A DNA stretch of 64,000 nucleotides from Marinoscillum pacificum (GTDB lineage Bacteria > Bacteroidota > Bacteroidia > Cytophagales > Cyclobacteriaceae). The stretch is taken from contig NZ_JAMZMJ010000018.1 in NCBI RefSeq assembly GCF_024714495.1, forward strand, positions 34,507-98,506, in the 5' to 3' direction. The translations under genes were made by a program, and so were the position numbers. This document shows, piece after piece, positions 26,541 to 35,308 of this stretch. The notes beneath the pieces were generated by a model, which worked only from the letters and a program-made list of their open reading frames with translations, was not told where the DNA came from and searched no databases. Positions within the stretch are counted from its first letter, which is position 1; the number at the start of each line of letters is the position of its first letter.

Positions 26541-27712
26541 TTAAGAGACTTCTCAAGGTCACTTGCAGGGATCTTCGAAAAGAATACGCGCTTAAATCTT
26601 CCTGACAAGTAAGTAGTTCCCAAAATCAATACATCTCCATTTTCATCCACTTTTATTGATCCAAGTGTATAAGGATTGATGTAACCAATTTTGTGAATTC
26701 CTGCCAATTCACCAGTTGCGGATTGATAAATGTACAGTGCAATCTGTCTGCTTTCGGTCTCAGCCGCGATGATGGTGTATGATTGCTCAGCGTTTTCCCA
26801 CTTCACAATATCAGCATTGGATCTTGATTTGAATTCGGAGATTGGAGTCTCGATATAGTTTGAAATAGAAATATGGTTATTCGTATTTACCGTGGCGTTT
26901 GGTAAAATAAAATTGTCATTGAACTGAAATCCAAACAAAGCGAATTCACTACCTTGATTGACCAGAGCAGACGTAATACCCCCGTTCAAGTTTTGTCCCA
27001 TAATTCTTCCAGTTACCTCACCAATTCCTTGGGTAAACACTAAAGACATAGTGTAATCGTAAATACCATTGAAATAATAAGAGCCATTAGTCCATTCACC
27101 ACAAAAGAATGGCAATGAGCCTTTTTCTGGATCTACTAAGTGGTTTATTATTTGACTCTCCATGTCACTTCCAGCACCAAATTCATATCTAGAAATGTTA
27201 GCACTGCCATCTGTTCCTACTGTAGCTAATGTCATTTGAGAGCTAGATAAATCACATCCTAACAATAAGAGTTCGTTGGCTGAAGTAACATTGGCAGCCA
27301 AAGGGTAATCCAGGCCAGCGATATCTGTTGCTTCATAACCCTCATCTGTAACGCTAAAAAGTACCGGATTCAGAGTTGTCGGGTTCATAGCAAAGAAATA
27401 GCCTACTGAATCAATCGTGACCATGTCTCCAACAGGAGCTACATAATCAGCGGATAAATCATCTTCTGATAAAAAATTACCTTCTTCATCTACTCTAATC
27501 AACTTCACCCCTAAATAATCTGATTCATCTAGCGTTTGGCCAGTCAGGATAATGTATCCAGTACTTGTTTGCATAAAGTCAATCGGGTAGTATCCTTCAC
27601 TACCTCGATAAGAGTCGTAGATTTTAGTGAAAGCGGTGGTTGGGTCAAACTCTTCCTGCTGACAAGCAGTGGTCAATATGAAGAGTATGAATATATAAGC
27701 GAGTTTTTTCAT
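26537..27712 (-). CDS. Lipoprotein, probable beta-propeller, downstream of the DUF1501 operon
   Basis: The 391-residue protein has a lipoprotein signal (FILFILTTAC, Cys17). Repeated units of the type 'GYIILTGQT...GVKLIRVDEEGNF', 'NELLLLGCDLSSSQMTLATVGTDG' and 'GDVLILGTTYLSGRFKRVFFSKI' resemble the blades of a beta-propeller, a pattern seen in Bacteroidota cell-surface proteins. The propeller is inferred from pattern. It starts 3 bases after the beta-barrel gene and is probably the last member of the DUF1800-DUF1501-barrel operon, so it may be a surface accessory of that system. Confidence 0.75.
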   Translation of the reverse strand: MKKLAYIFILFILTTACQQEEFDPTTAFTKIYDSYRGSEGYYPIDFMQTSTGYIILTGQTLDESDYLGVKLIRVDEEGNFLSEDDLSADYVAPVGDMVTIDSVGYFFAMNPTTLNPVLFSVTDEGYEATDIAGLDYPLAANVTSANELLLLGCDLSSSQMTLATVGTDGSANISRYEFGAGSDMESQIINHLVDPEKGSLPFFCGEWTNGSYYFNGIYDYTMSLVFTQGIGEVTGRIMGQNLNGGITSALVNQGSEFALFGFQFNDNFILPNATVNTNNHISISNYIETPISEFKSRSNADIVKWENAEQSYTIIAAETESRQIALYIYQSATGELAGIHKIGYINPYTLGSIKVDENGDVLILGTTYLSGRFKRVFFSKIPASDLEKSLN

Positions 27713-27715
27713 GAT

Positions 27716-28588
27716 TTAGTAAGGCTGGAAAGTTTTGTCGATGTAGCGTAGTGGAAAAATAAAACTTACAGCTGCGTTGATATTATTGATTTTGAGCTTG
27801 TCGTTGACATCTCCTATACTGACCAATTCATTTTCTGAATAAGGACTTTCATTAGATGAGAAAGAAGTTAGACCATAGAGATAGGTGATTTCAACTACTG
27901 TTCTGATGTTGGCATAGTCCAGACTTGTGCCAATACCTCCAAGTACTCCGGCAAAGTTTCTCATTCTGTCGGTGTTACCAATATTGAAGCTCCCTCCAGA
28001 ATAGGTTTGAGGTACAGATCCAAGGTAATCCGTGTACTCTATTTCTACCTTTTTCTGAGTGTTGACAATCATCGAATATTGCCCACCGATTAATGCAAAT
28101 GGACGGATTTTTCCGCGCTGAATTAGGTCGTACTTGAAAATAAGAGGTACTTCTACTACTTGTAAAACCTGCTCTACATCAATCTGAGATTCCAGCTGAT
28201 CAGCTTCACCAGACCCTACCCATTCCATGTAGTTGGTGTAGTTATATCGCATGATCTTGAAGGTTGGCTGTAGCCCGACAGTGAAACCTTTGTGGTAAAA
28301 GGAAATGTCTAATCCAGCTTGCCCTCCAGGGAGGTTGAAAATTCCATATTCCTTTTCCAGGTTGTCAGGACTGTAGTTAATCGGACTAAAAGCATAGTAA
28401 TCTTCTAGTACGTCTGGTTGAGTGAAGTTTACTCCAAAACGTAAACCAAGCCACCATTGTGTACTTAAAAAGTTCTTGACAGGTGATGGCGGTGGTTGAC
28501 GCCTTTGAGCTACTGATAAATGAGTTAGAAGAAGTAAAGCGGCCATTGCCAGTACTCTACTTCCTAATGATAAGGCGTTTGGTATCAT
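27716..28588 (-). CDS. Outer-membrane beta-barrel protein (PorT/OMP_b-brl-like)
   Basis: Taken from the ATG at 28588 (290 residues). This overlaps the 3' end of the DUF1501 gene by 32 bases; an ATG at 28546 after that stop is also possible. The signal segment is LAMAALLLLTHLSVAQ. The mature protein has alternating amphipathic strands (WWLGLRFGVNFTQP, GFTVGLQPTFKIMRYNYT, VEVPLIFKYDLI, RPFALIGGQYSMIVN) typical of the small barrel family PF13568. The end, INAAVSFIFPLRYIDKTF, is less typical of a classical C-terminal strand. It is probably a membrane partner of the neighbouring exported proteins. Confidence 0.82.
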   Translation of the reverse strand: MIPNALSLGSRVLAMAALLLLTHLSVAQRRQPPPSPVKNFLSTQWWLGLRFGVNFTQPDVLEDYYAFSPINYSPDNLEKEYGIFNLPGGQAGLDISFYHKGFTVGLQPTFKIMRYNYTNYMEWVGSGEADQLESQIDVEQVLQVVEVPLIFKYDLIQRGKIRPFALIGGQYSMIVNTQKKVEIEYTDYLGSVPQTYSGGSFNIGNTDRMRNFAGVLGGIGTSLDYANIRTVVEITYLYGLTSFSSNESPYSENELVSIGDVNDKLKINNINAAVSFIFPLRYIDKTFQPY

Positions 28589-30254
28589 CCAGTTTTTCTG
28601 ATTTCGCTTTAACAAAATAAATTCCAGGAGGTGTTTGGTCTAGTTGGAAGGTGAATAAATGTTTGCCAGGTTTCACTGAGCGAGTGATTTGTTGAACCAC
28701 TCGACCATTCAGGTCAATCAACTCTACTCGCACGTTTTGATAGTCGTTTACCAGTATCTGAGCTTGAGCATATTTGCTTGCCGGATTCGGGTAAACGGAT
28801 TGTATGTTGAACTTAGACTTTAAAAATTCATCGGTTCCGGTGATGGTTGACTTAATCAGATCCAAAGGCTCATAATTGCCTCCGTTTGGATTAGGTCCAC
28901 TGATAAAATCTCTGAAAAAAATGTCATTGGTGATGACTGATTGATCTACTCCCAACCAGTCCTTAAGAATTCCTGCGTAGAGCTGTCGATAGTCAAATTG
29001 CATTTGCACATTTCCCTGACTCATATCAGGGTTCGTACCATAGATTCCAGGATTTACTCCCGCTCCAAACATCATCACAGGGCCACCGGTGCCATGGTCT
29101 GTACCATAACTGCCATTGGATGCTATTCGTCTTCCAAATTCAGACATAGACACCGTCAACACACGAGTATGTAAACCACGATTAATCAAGTCAGTATTGA
29201 AAGCTTTCATAGCCTCACTGATATAATAAAGAAGTTTTGCATGACTTCCATAAGTTGGATCGTAGGACTCTGTTTGTTCAGCATGTGTATCAAACCCTCC
29301 AATCTTCACTAAAAATACCTTGGTTTTGAGACCACCGTCTAGTAGTCTGGCTATTAGTCTTAACTGGTTACTAAGTGGATTTGATGAGGCACGGTTTTGA
29401 AATGGATACTTTTCAGGGTAATCTACCTGTGTTTCATTTCCTTTATTGTAAACTTTTACCAACTGTGCAATGTAGTCTTCTGATTTGTCTTCTAGGCCTA
29501 ATATCCAGTCCATCTCTTTTCCATATGGACTGTTGTTTAAAAACTCAGGAGGGAACCCTCTAGGGTCTATACCTTCATCGGAAAACCCCGAAAGTCCATT
29601 GATTAGATTTTGAATTGATTGAGGATCGCTCGGTAAAGAAATAGAAGTAGGTATATTGCCCGTTTGATGAAACAGTAATGAAACATCTTGTCCCATTTCC
29701 AAGGCCAATGGGTCAGGCATATTTTCAGTTGGAAATTCCTCAGGGTATTGAAGAGGTGCATATTCCTGATTCAGGTATCTACCAATCCATCCTGAAGAAT
29801 AATAATCGTCATAGTCTCCTCCCATGAACCAGATATCACGTCCACGGAAATGCGATCCATTGTTTCGTTCATAAGAAACTCCCTGGAAAACGGCAGCTTT
29901 CCCACCATCATATAAATCTTTAAAAGCTTGCATGTCAGGGTGAAGTCCTACCTGATCGGCATCAGCCACTGTGCTATCCAATGGGATCAGAGTCCTGTTA
30001 CCAGATTTATATGGAATGGCAATATTGGCACGACGACTGTAGTATTCGTCGTAATTTCCTAGTGGAATGAAAGTGTTCAAACCATCATTGCCACCATGCA
30101 TTTGCAAGATGATGAGTACATTGTCATTGGTACTCTGTGCCGCCAAACGCTGCAATGGTTTATTATTAGCAAGTACCTGAATCGGTACACCTTGAAACGC
30201 AATCGGTACACCCGCTGCAAATCCTAGTTTATGGATGAATTTTCTTCGCTTCAT
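28557..30254 (-). CDS. DUF1501 family exported protein with T9SS C-terminal sorting tail
   Basis: The 565-residue protein starts with a Tat-like signal (MKRRKFIHKLGFAAGVPIAF). The DUF1501 domain (about 40-470) shows LIILQMHGGNDGLNTFIPLG, GFDTHAEQTE, VSMSEFGRRIASNGSYG and TDHGTGGPVMMFGAGV. The fold belongs to the alkaline-phosphatase/sulfatase superfamily and keeps Asp and His residues suited to metal binding. Residues from about 490 form a type A T9SS sorting domain (VYPNPASKYAQAQI, VELIDLNGRVV, PGIYFVKAKS). Export by Tat followed by T9SS to the cell surface is implied. It lies 1 base after the DUF1800 gene. The molecular function of DUF1501 is unknown. Confidence 0.9.
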   Translation of the reverse strand: MKRRKFIHKLGFAAGVPIAFQGVPIQVLANNKPLQRLAAQSTNDNVLIILQMHGGNDGLNTFIPLGNYDEYYSRRANIAIPYKSGNRTLIPLDSTVADADQVGLHPDMQAFKDLYDGGKAAVFQGVSYERNNGSHFRGRDIWFMGGDYDDYYSSGWIGRYLNQEYAPLQYPEEFPTENMPDPLALEMGQDVSLLFHQTGNIPTSISLPSDPQSIQNLINGLSGFSDEGIDPRGFPPEFLNNSPYGKEMDWILGLEDKSEDYIAQLVKVYNKGNETQVDYPEKYPFQNRASSNPLSNQLRLIARLLDGGLKTKVFLVKIGGFDTHAEQTESYDPTYGSHAKLLYYISEAMKAFNTDLINRGLHTRVLTVSMSEFGRRIASNGSYGTDHGTGGPVMMFGAGVNPGIYGTNPDMSQGNVQMQFDYRQLYAGILKDWLGVDQSVITNDIFFRDFISGPNPNGGNYEPLDLIKSTITGTDEFLKSKFNIQSVYPNPASKYAQAQILVNDYQNVRVELIDLNGRVVQQITRSVKPGKHLFTFQLDQTPPGIYFVKAKSEKLDDTKRLIIRK

Positions 30255-30255
30255 A

Positions 30256-32079
30256 TCACATCAATTGATATTCGGGTGATTGCAACATTGCATTGTAAAG
30301 GCTCATCAGCGAGTTGGCGAGTTTTTCAGTGTCTGGTTCATTGTCCCACTCTGTAGTCCAGGTGATTTCTGGCTCAGTATTCAGTTGATACTCAAATAGA
30401 AAAGCATTCAAAAAATAATTTAATCTTGCAGCTGTGAGTTCGGAAGTGTCGGTGCTTTCAAAAGAGAGTTCTTCATGCATCGGCAGGAAATATTCAGCCA
30501 GGTACTTTATCAGAGCCTTCGCATCTCGAGCTACTGAATTAGGAATATTACTCCTAGTGAAGTTTAAGATGTCAATTTCTCCTCCATTTGGATTGTCATT
30601 TGTTGCGATTCTATCTGAAATAAAGCTATATCGATTTGTTAAGTAGTTTGTAGTAATCCAGCTTCTATTATAAATGGGAAATTGGTGATATGCTGAATAA
30701 CCAGCCACTTCATACGGTTCATAGAAATCCATTCCCTGTTTGCCAAGTTCAGGGATCATTACTTCACCATAATATTTAAAATAGTCTTCAGCAGCATCAG
30801 AATAGATAGGAGGGGCAAGGTTGAAGTTCTTATGAAAACCCACTACTAAATCAAACGGAGACTTGATAATTCCACCAAAATTGTCATTATCATAACCGGG
30901 TTCTCCATCGTAGAAATGTGAACTTGTAAATAGTGCCTCAAGGACATAATATATCTTATAGTTATTAGCTACAAGTATATCAGCCATTTCTTTAATGACA
31001 TCATTCTCTAATTCCTCTGAAATAGTATGATAAACGAAATATCGGTACAATCTTCTACATATATGGATTGGAGTTTGATCTTGAGCATAAATCAGATCAA
31101 CTAATTGACTGATTTCATCTAATAAGCTTTTTTCAGAAGGGTAACCATTCAAATATAATTCAGGGTTTGGAGTAATCGTGGAATTTCCAAATCGCGAGCT
31201 AAACTGTTTGGTGCTATTATCATGTTGTGTAGCTTGTGTGGAATTACCTTTTAAGATTCCACGAGGTAAACCCGTATCAGGGTCTCCATATTTGACTAGA
31301 TCACTAGCTTCTTGTCTGTACAGAAAATAAGGATCATTGGTAAATCCAGATAATACTTTAGCACCAGCTTGTACATCTTGTTCCGTGAAATAAACATAAT
31401 CTCCGTCAAACTCTGGTTCAGGAACATGGCCCTCCAATCCTCTTCCAATAGAGTATAATTCTAGGAGCTCACGGGCATAATTCTCATTAGGACTTCCCTT
31501 TACATTTTGTCGGCCATCAAGAAATATTAACATCGCATTGTCTACACTGACTTTTTTGGTCAATTCCTTGATGTTGACCTCTATTTCTACATCGGGTAGT
31601 GGATTATCAGAAGTACTTTCTATGTCAGGCCTGCTTCTGTTGTCTCTGTCAAAAGCATATTTCCTAAATAATTCCCTTTGAAAATAGATTGCTCTTGAAC
31701 TATTAACTTCAGATATTTTAGTAGTGAAAAGAGTATGAAAGAAGAAAATTAGTCTTTCTCTGAAAGCATAAGAGGGCTTAATTGCAGGATCGGTGAGTGT
31801 ACTTCCGACTGCTTGATCTACCATCCATGCACGGAGATAACTCATTAATTCATTTTCATCCTCATCCTCATTAGGAACGCTTGATATCCATTCCTGACCA
31901 GAAAGATCGACAGGAGGTGCTGGATCTGGTAGTTCTATATACAATCTTTCAAAAGCCTCCTGCGGAGTGAGGTTTGAAAATTGATCTATTTCAGCAATGG
32001 AAGCTCCAAAGCAGGCTCGTCTGAGTAAATGAGCAGCACGTTTCTTACCGAGTGATTCGGTGAGTTTTCCTAGTGGCAT
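30256..32079 (-). CDS. DUF1800 family protein
   Basis: The 607-residue protein opens with the DUF1800 signature (KKRAAHLLRRACFGAS) and continues with FRERLIFFFHTLF, SPNENYARELLELYSIG and ICRRLYRYFVYHT, all typical blocks. The length is usual for the family. No signal peptide is visible, so it may stay in the cytoplasm or be exported together with a Tat partner (inference). DUF1800 and DUF1501 genes are paired in many bacteria, always in this order, and their products may act as a complex. Promoter and function are unknown. Here the T9SS tail sits only on the DUF1501 partner. Confidence 0.92.
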   Translation of the reverse strand: MPLGKLTESLGKKRAAHLLRRACFGASIAEIDQFSNLTPQEAFERLYIELPDPAPPVDLSGQEWISSVPNEDEDENELMSYLRAWMVDQAVGSTLTDPAIKPSYAFRERLIFFFHTLFTTKISEVNSSRAIYFQRELFRKYAFDRDNRSRPDIESTSDNPLPDVEIEVNIKELTKKVSVDNAMLIFLDGRQNVKGSPNENYARELLELYSIGRGLEGHVPEPEFDGDYVYFTEQDVQAGAKVLSGFTNDPYFLYRQEASDLVKYGDPDTGLPRGILKGNSTQATQHDNSTKQFSSRFGNSTITPNPELYLNGYPSEKSLLDEISQLVDLIYAQDQTPIHICRRLYRYFVYHTISEELENDVIKEMADILVANNYKIYYVLEALFTSSHFYDGEPGYDNDNFGGIIKSPFDLVVGFHKNFNLAPPIYSDAAEDYFKYYGEVMIPELGKQGMDFYEPYEVAGYSAYHQFPIYNRSWITTNYLTNRYSFISDRIATNDNPNGGEIDILNFTRSNIPNSVARDAKALIKYLAEYFLPMHEELSFESTDTSELTAARLNYFLNAFLFEYQLNTEPEITWTTEWDNEPDTEKLANSLMSLYNAMLQSPEYQLM

Positions 32080-32196
32080 TCCCTTATGTATTTTAAAGCT
32101 GGTCTAGCTAATTTAATCAGTTACTGATAAATAGTGATACATATTCTTTGAATAATTAAATGTAGGTACTTGTACTTGGGTTTGTTTAAAACAAAA

Positions 32197-32225
32197 GAGC
32201 CCGACTTTATGGGAAAGTCGGGCTC
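32197..32225 (-). terminator. Terminator after the PspC/DUF2807 gene
   Basis: GAGCCCGACTTT (32197-32208) pairs perfectly with AAAGTCGGGCTC (32214-32225). Read on the minus strand it is followed by TTTTGTTTT. It ends the leftward PadR-PspC operon and also isolates the DUF1800 promoter region. On the plus strand it reads through into an A run. Confidence 0.85.
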
Positions 32226-32269
32226 AAAAAACAAACCGAAAGACTGTTACAAAAATTATGGTGGTTTGT

Positions 32270-34768
32270 TTAATCTCTAGAGACTGATGTCACTCCAGCT
32301 TTGCTTACTCTTACATTATTCGTTCCTCTATAACGTACTTTACTTACTCCGGCAGCATCAATATCAATTTCCTCTTTGCCATACACTTCTGCTTTAGAAG
32401 CTCCAACGGCATCCAGGCTGATACGCTTAGAAAAAAATGCGAATCCTTTAAAATTAGATGCACCTAGCAGTTCGATGGTTGCTTCATCTGCAGACCCTCT
32501 CACTTCTACTTCCGCAGCTCCGGTAAGTTCCATTTCTAATTCTCTTGGATAAACATCTACAAACAGCTCTGATTCTCCCGTTACTTTTATCGTGATTTCG
32601 TCATTGTCAAATCCAACTATTTCTCCGTCACAGTCTCCTGCCATTTCCAGGTATTCAAGTTCTGGCATGGTGATGATCAAAGCCACTTTCTCTTCTTCTC
32701 TGTCTTTCCACCATCTCCAGTTGTCCTCACGATATTTCACTTCCAGTTTATCACCTACCTGGTTCACGTATACTTCATCCAGGAAGCGATCTTTTCCTCT
32801 TACTGAGATGCTGTATTCGTTTCCTTTTCTGATATCCACATCGAAGTATGACGCAATAACCACTTCATCAAAGTCCTCCATTGGGAAGGTCATGCTTTCA
32901 GAGTCTTCGTATTTTCTTCGTGTTTTAGAATCTCTGTCTAGAGCATCGCGATCATCTTCTCTTGATGGATAGCTTCGTCCATAAGACTTACTTGATCTTG
33001 GCGCGCAGGTTACACATTGGATTCCATCCTGATCAAAAACCCAGTCGTTTCCACCCATTTGGTATCCACGATATCCATTTATATGCAGGGTGTTCACAAG
33101 GATTTCATCCAAATCCTGATCCATTCGGAACGTTTTGCCATATGGAACATAGAACGTGACGCTCACATTTTGGAATCGGTACTCAGCATCATCTTCAAAT
33201 CTCAGCTTCGAATCGAAATAGAAGTCTCCACTTCGCTCAGTCACTTCGTAGATCACTTTGCGGGCATTGTCTTTTGCCTGATCTCTGGTTGCTCCACGGC
33301 TCTCTACATTGATGATCACCTGATAGGTACTATCCTCATGACCTCTGATTCTTAAGTCAACTGCATCAAACGTGTCGAATCCTTCATCATTCAACCTGAG
33401 CGTTGGAGTCACCTGAGTCATCTCAAATTGCTTGTCAATACGGATATCGTCTTCAGTTGCAAATTCTCTTGCAAATCTTGGAATGGAGAACATTGATATA
33501 AACAATGCAATGATCCAAACTCCAAACAAAGACCAGCCGATGTAGGCATTTCCAACTCTTCTTTTAAGTATGACCACTAATCCAACTAACGCGATAGATA
33601 GAGCTGGGATAAATGCTACAAGGAATGTAGAGAACAGTGCCCAACTGCTGATGGATCTTCTGATCATGTCTATTGGGAAATCACCAAAGTGTACATATCC
33701 TTCCCAGGCACCTACACCCAGTGTTGCAAAAGTGGCGATGATCAAACTCACCATGATCCCGAATCCGATGGCTACCAATACTAGTCCGAATAGAATTCTA
33801 ATTGCCTGAACTAAGAACTTCAAGATTGGTCCCAAAGCTTTGCCAAGCCCAGTAATGATCAGTGCTATCAGTCTGAATGGGAATAGCAATATTTTGACCA
33901 AAGCATTCTCTTCACCCTCTCTAACGTTTAGGCCTTTCTTAACATTTGTTTCAATATTGGAGAGGGTAACTGGCTCCCCCTGCATCTGCATTTTTTCAGT
34001 GATGGTGCGAGCTTCAGGGGTAATGATCCAAAGGATGATGTACAATACTATGCCTGCACCTCCAAGGAATATTGATAGTACAAATAGTAAACGGATGACT
34101 GAAATGTCCGTACCGAAATACGCAGCAATACCACTGGCAACGCCTCCTAAAACACGTTCGTCGCTATTTCTAAATAGTTTTTTGACTTTTTTGTCTTCCT
34201 CTAGTGTTTCACTTTGTGGTAATACAATCCACATAATGATATATGCTAAGAATACTGCAGCACTTAGGCCTCCAAAGAATACGTTGATGAACATCAATAA
34301 TAGCAATAACCGAACCCAAAGCGGATCAATGCTAAAGTAATGTGCAACACCGGCCGCAACTCCACCGAGGATTCTGCGCTTCATGTCACGAACCAGTTTC
34401 TTCGGTTGCTCGGTACTTGGTTCGGCCTCAGCCTCAGGTCTTGGCTCTTCTTTTTCTTCTTTAGGTTCAGATTTCTTTTCTTCAGTTACAGGTTCGGTTT
34501 CAATAGCTGCATCAAAGTCTTGAGTAGTACCCATGGTAGCGATCAGACTTTCTACATCTTCTATGGTCACTGTTTGCCTGCCATCAGAAAGCTTGTCTAA
34601 AAAGATTTCTGCAATTCTGCTCTCAATGTCAGCGATGATTTCGCCACTATCTTCAAAAGTGGAAAAATACTTATTGACTGAATCGAGGTAATTTTTGAGT
34701 TTATCATAGCCATCTTCTTCTATATGGAAGATGATGCCTCCGATATTTATGCTAACAGTCTTTTTCAT
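32270..34768 (-). CDS. Double-PspC membrane protein with C-terminal DUF2807 (head GIN) domain
   Basis: Taken from the ATG at 34768 (832 residues), which gives an ATGA overlap with the padR stop. The N-terminal 85 residues (KTVSINIGGIIFHIEEDGY) are a small soluble domain. An acidic linker follows, then two PspC domains at about 128-186 and 200-252 (RRILGGVAAGVAHYF, RVLGGVASGIAAYFG), further membrane helices at about 310-480, and a C-terminal DUF2807 region (about 640-830). That region is built from repeating G-x-S/V units such as VEVRGSADEATIELLGAS and AGVSKVRYRG, typical of a beta-helix. PspC proteins bind the inner membrane and report envelope stress. A DUF2807 fusion suggests a surface or periplasmic sensor (inference). 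Confidence 0.92.
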   Translation of the reverse strand: MKKTVSINIGGIIFHIEEDGYDKLKNYLDSVNKYFSTFEDSGEIIADIESRIAEIFLDKLSDGRQTVTIEDVESLIATMGTTQDFDAAIETEPVTEEKKSEPKEEKEEPRPEAEAEPSTEQPKKLVRDMKRRILGGVAAGVAHYFSIDPLWVRLLLLLMFINVFFGGLSAAVFLAYIIMWIVLPQSETLEEDKKVKKLFRNSDERVLGGVASGIAAYFGTDISVIRLLFVLSIFLGGAGIVLYIILWIITPEARTITEKMQMQGEPVTLSNIETNVKKGLNVREGEENALVKILLFPFRLIALIITGLGKALGPILKFLVQAIRILFGLVLVAIGFGIMVSLIIATFATLGVGAWEGYVHFGDFPIDMIRRSISSWALFSTFLVAFIPALSIALVGLVVILKRRVGNAYIGWSLFGVWIIALFISMFSIPRFAREFATEDDIRIDKQFEMTQVTPTLRLNDEGFDTFDAVDLRIRGHEDSTYQVIINVESRGATRDQAKDNARKVIYEVTERSGDFYFDSKLRFEDDAEYRFQNVSVTFYVPYGKTFRMDQDLDEILVNTLHINGYRGYQMGGNDWVFDQDGIQCVTCAPRSSKSYGRSYPSREDDRDALDRDSKTRRKYEDSESMTFPMEDFDEVVIASYFDVDIRKGNEYSISVRGKDRFLDEVYVNQVGDKLEVKYREDNWRWWKDREEEKVALIITMPELEYLEMAGDCDGEIVGFDNDEITIKVTGESELFVDVYPRELEMELTGAAEVEVRGSADEATIELLGASNFKGFAFFSKRISLDAVGASKAEVYGKEEIDIDAAGVSKVRYRGTNNVRVSKAGVTSVSRD

Positions 34769-35115
34769 GATTTTGATTTTGAGTTGGTTTTTACAGAAAT
34801 GATTTTCTGAGTGGATGAGACCAATTCGTCCCATGTTTCATCAAGTCCGGATAGAAAGGCCTTTCCATCCTCGGTGAGTGTGTAATACTTGCGTGGTGGT
34901 CCTGAACTGGATTCCACCCACTTATAATCTACCAATCCCGCCTTTCTAAGTCGAGTCAGTAGGGGGTAAAGGGTTCCTTCCACTACCATGATCCTGGCAG
35001 CTGTCAACTCTTCTATCATATCTGAAGCATAGACTTCACCTCTGGATATAATATGAAGGATGCAAAACTCAAGGATGCCCTTCCGCATTTGTACTTGTGT
35101 GTTCTCTATATTCAT
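34765..35115 (-). CDS. PadR-family regulator of the PspC operon
   Basis: The 116-residue protein has the PadR winged helix: MRKGILEFCILHIISRGEVY, DMIEELTAARIMVVEGTLYPLLTRLRKAGLV and the wing ESSSGPPRKYYTLTEDG, followed by a C-terminal helix (FLSGLDETWDELVSSTQKI). It starts the operon and is translationally coupled to the PspC gene by the overlap ATGA. Palindromes around 35166-35188 upstream are likely targets for autoregulation. Confidence 0.93.
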   Translation of the reverse strand: MNIENTQVQMRKGILEFCILHIISRGEVYASDMIEELTAARIMVVEGTLYPLLTRLRKAGLVDYKWVESSSGPPRKYYTLTEDGKAFLSGLDETWDELVSSTQKIISVKTNSKSKS

Positions 35116-35165
35116 TAGTCCATGAGTTTAATGTTTAATCTGGTCAGTGCTTGTATATACGGAAA

Positions 35166-35210
35166 GGTACTATGCATGGCCGAGTACCTAGCAAAAAATA
35201 TTACTATGCA
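35166..35210 (-). promoter_or_regulatory. Probable PadR operator region upstream of the PspC operon
   Basis: GGTACT (35166-35171) and AGTACC (35183-35188) form an inverted repeat. The 9-mer TACTATGCA occurs at 35168-35176 and again at 35202-35210. The repeats lie about 50-95 bases upstream of the padR start at 35115. Binding by the adjacent PadR is an inference from position. Confidence 0.4.
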
Positions 35211-35308
35211 GTGTAAATACTTTAAATAGTTATATGATTTATAAATTATATTATATTTACAGATGGTAATCAGCCTTCTTTAAGTCTTGGTCGAATTTGA
35301 TTTTTTAG

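Noticed and set aside
33840..34340. 166-codon open frame on the plus strand within the PspC gene
   Set aside because: It is antisense to well-conserved PspC and membrane domains on the minus strand. Its translation is low-complexity Ser/Thr/Pro-rich with no recognisable domain.
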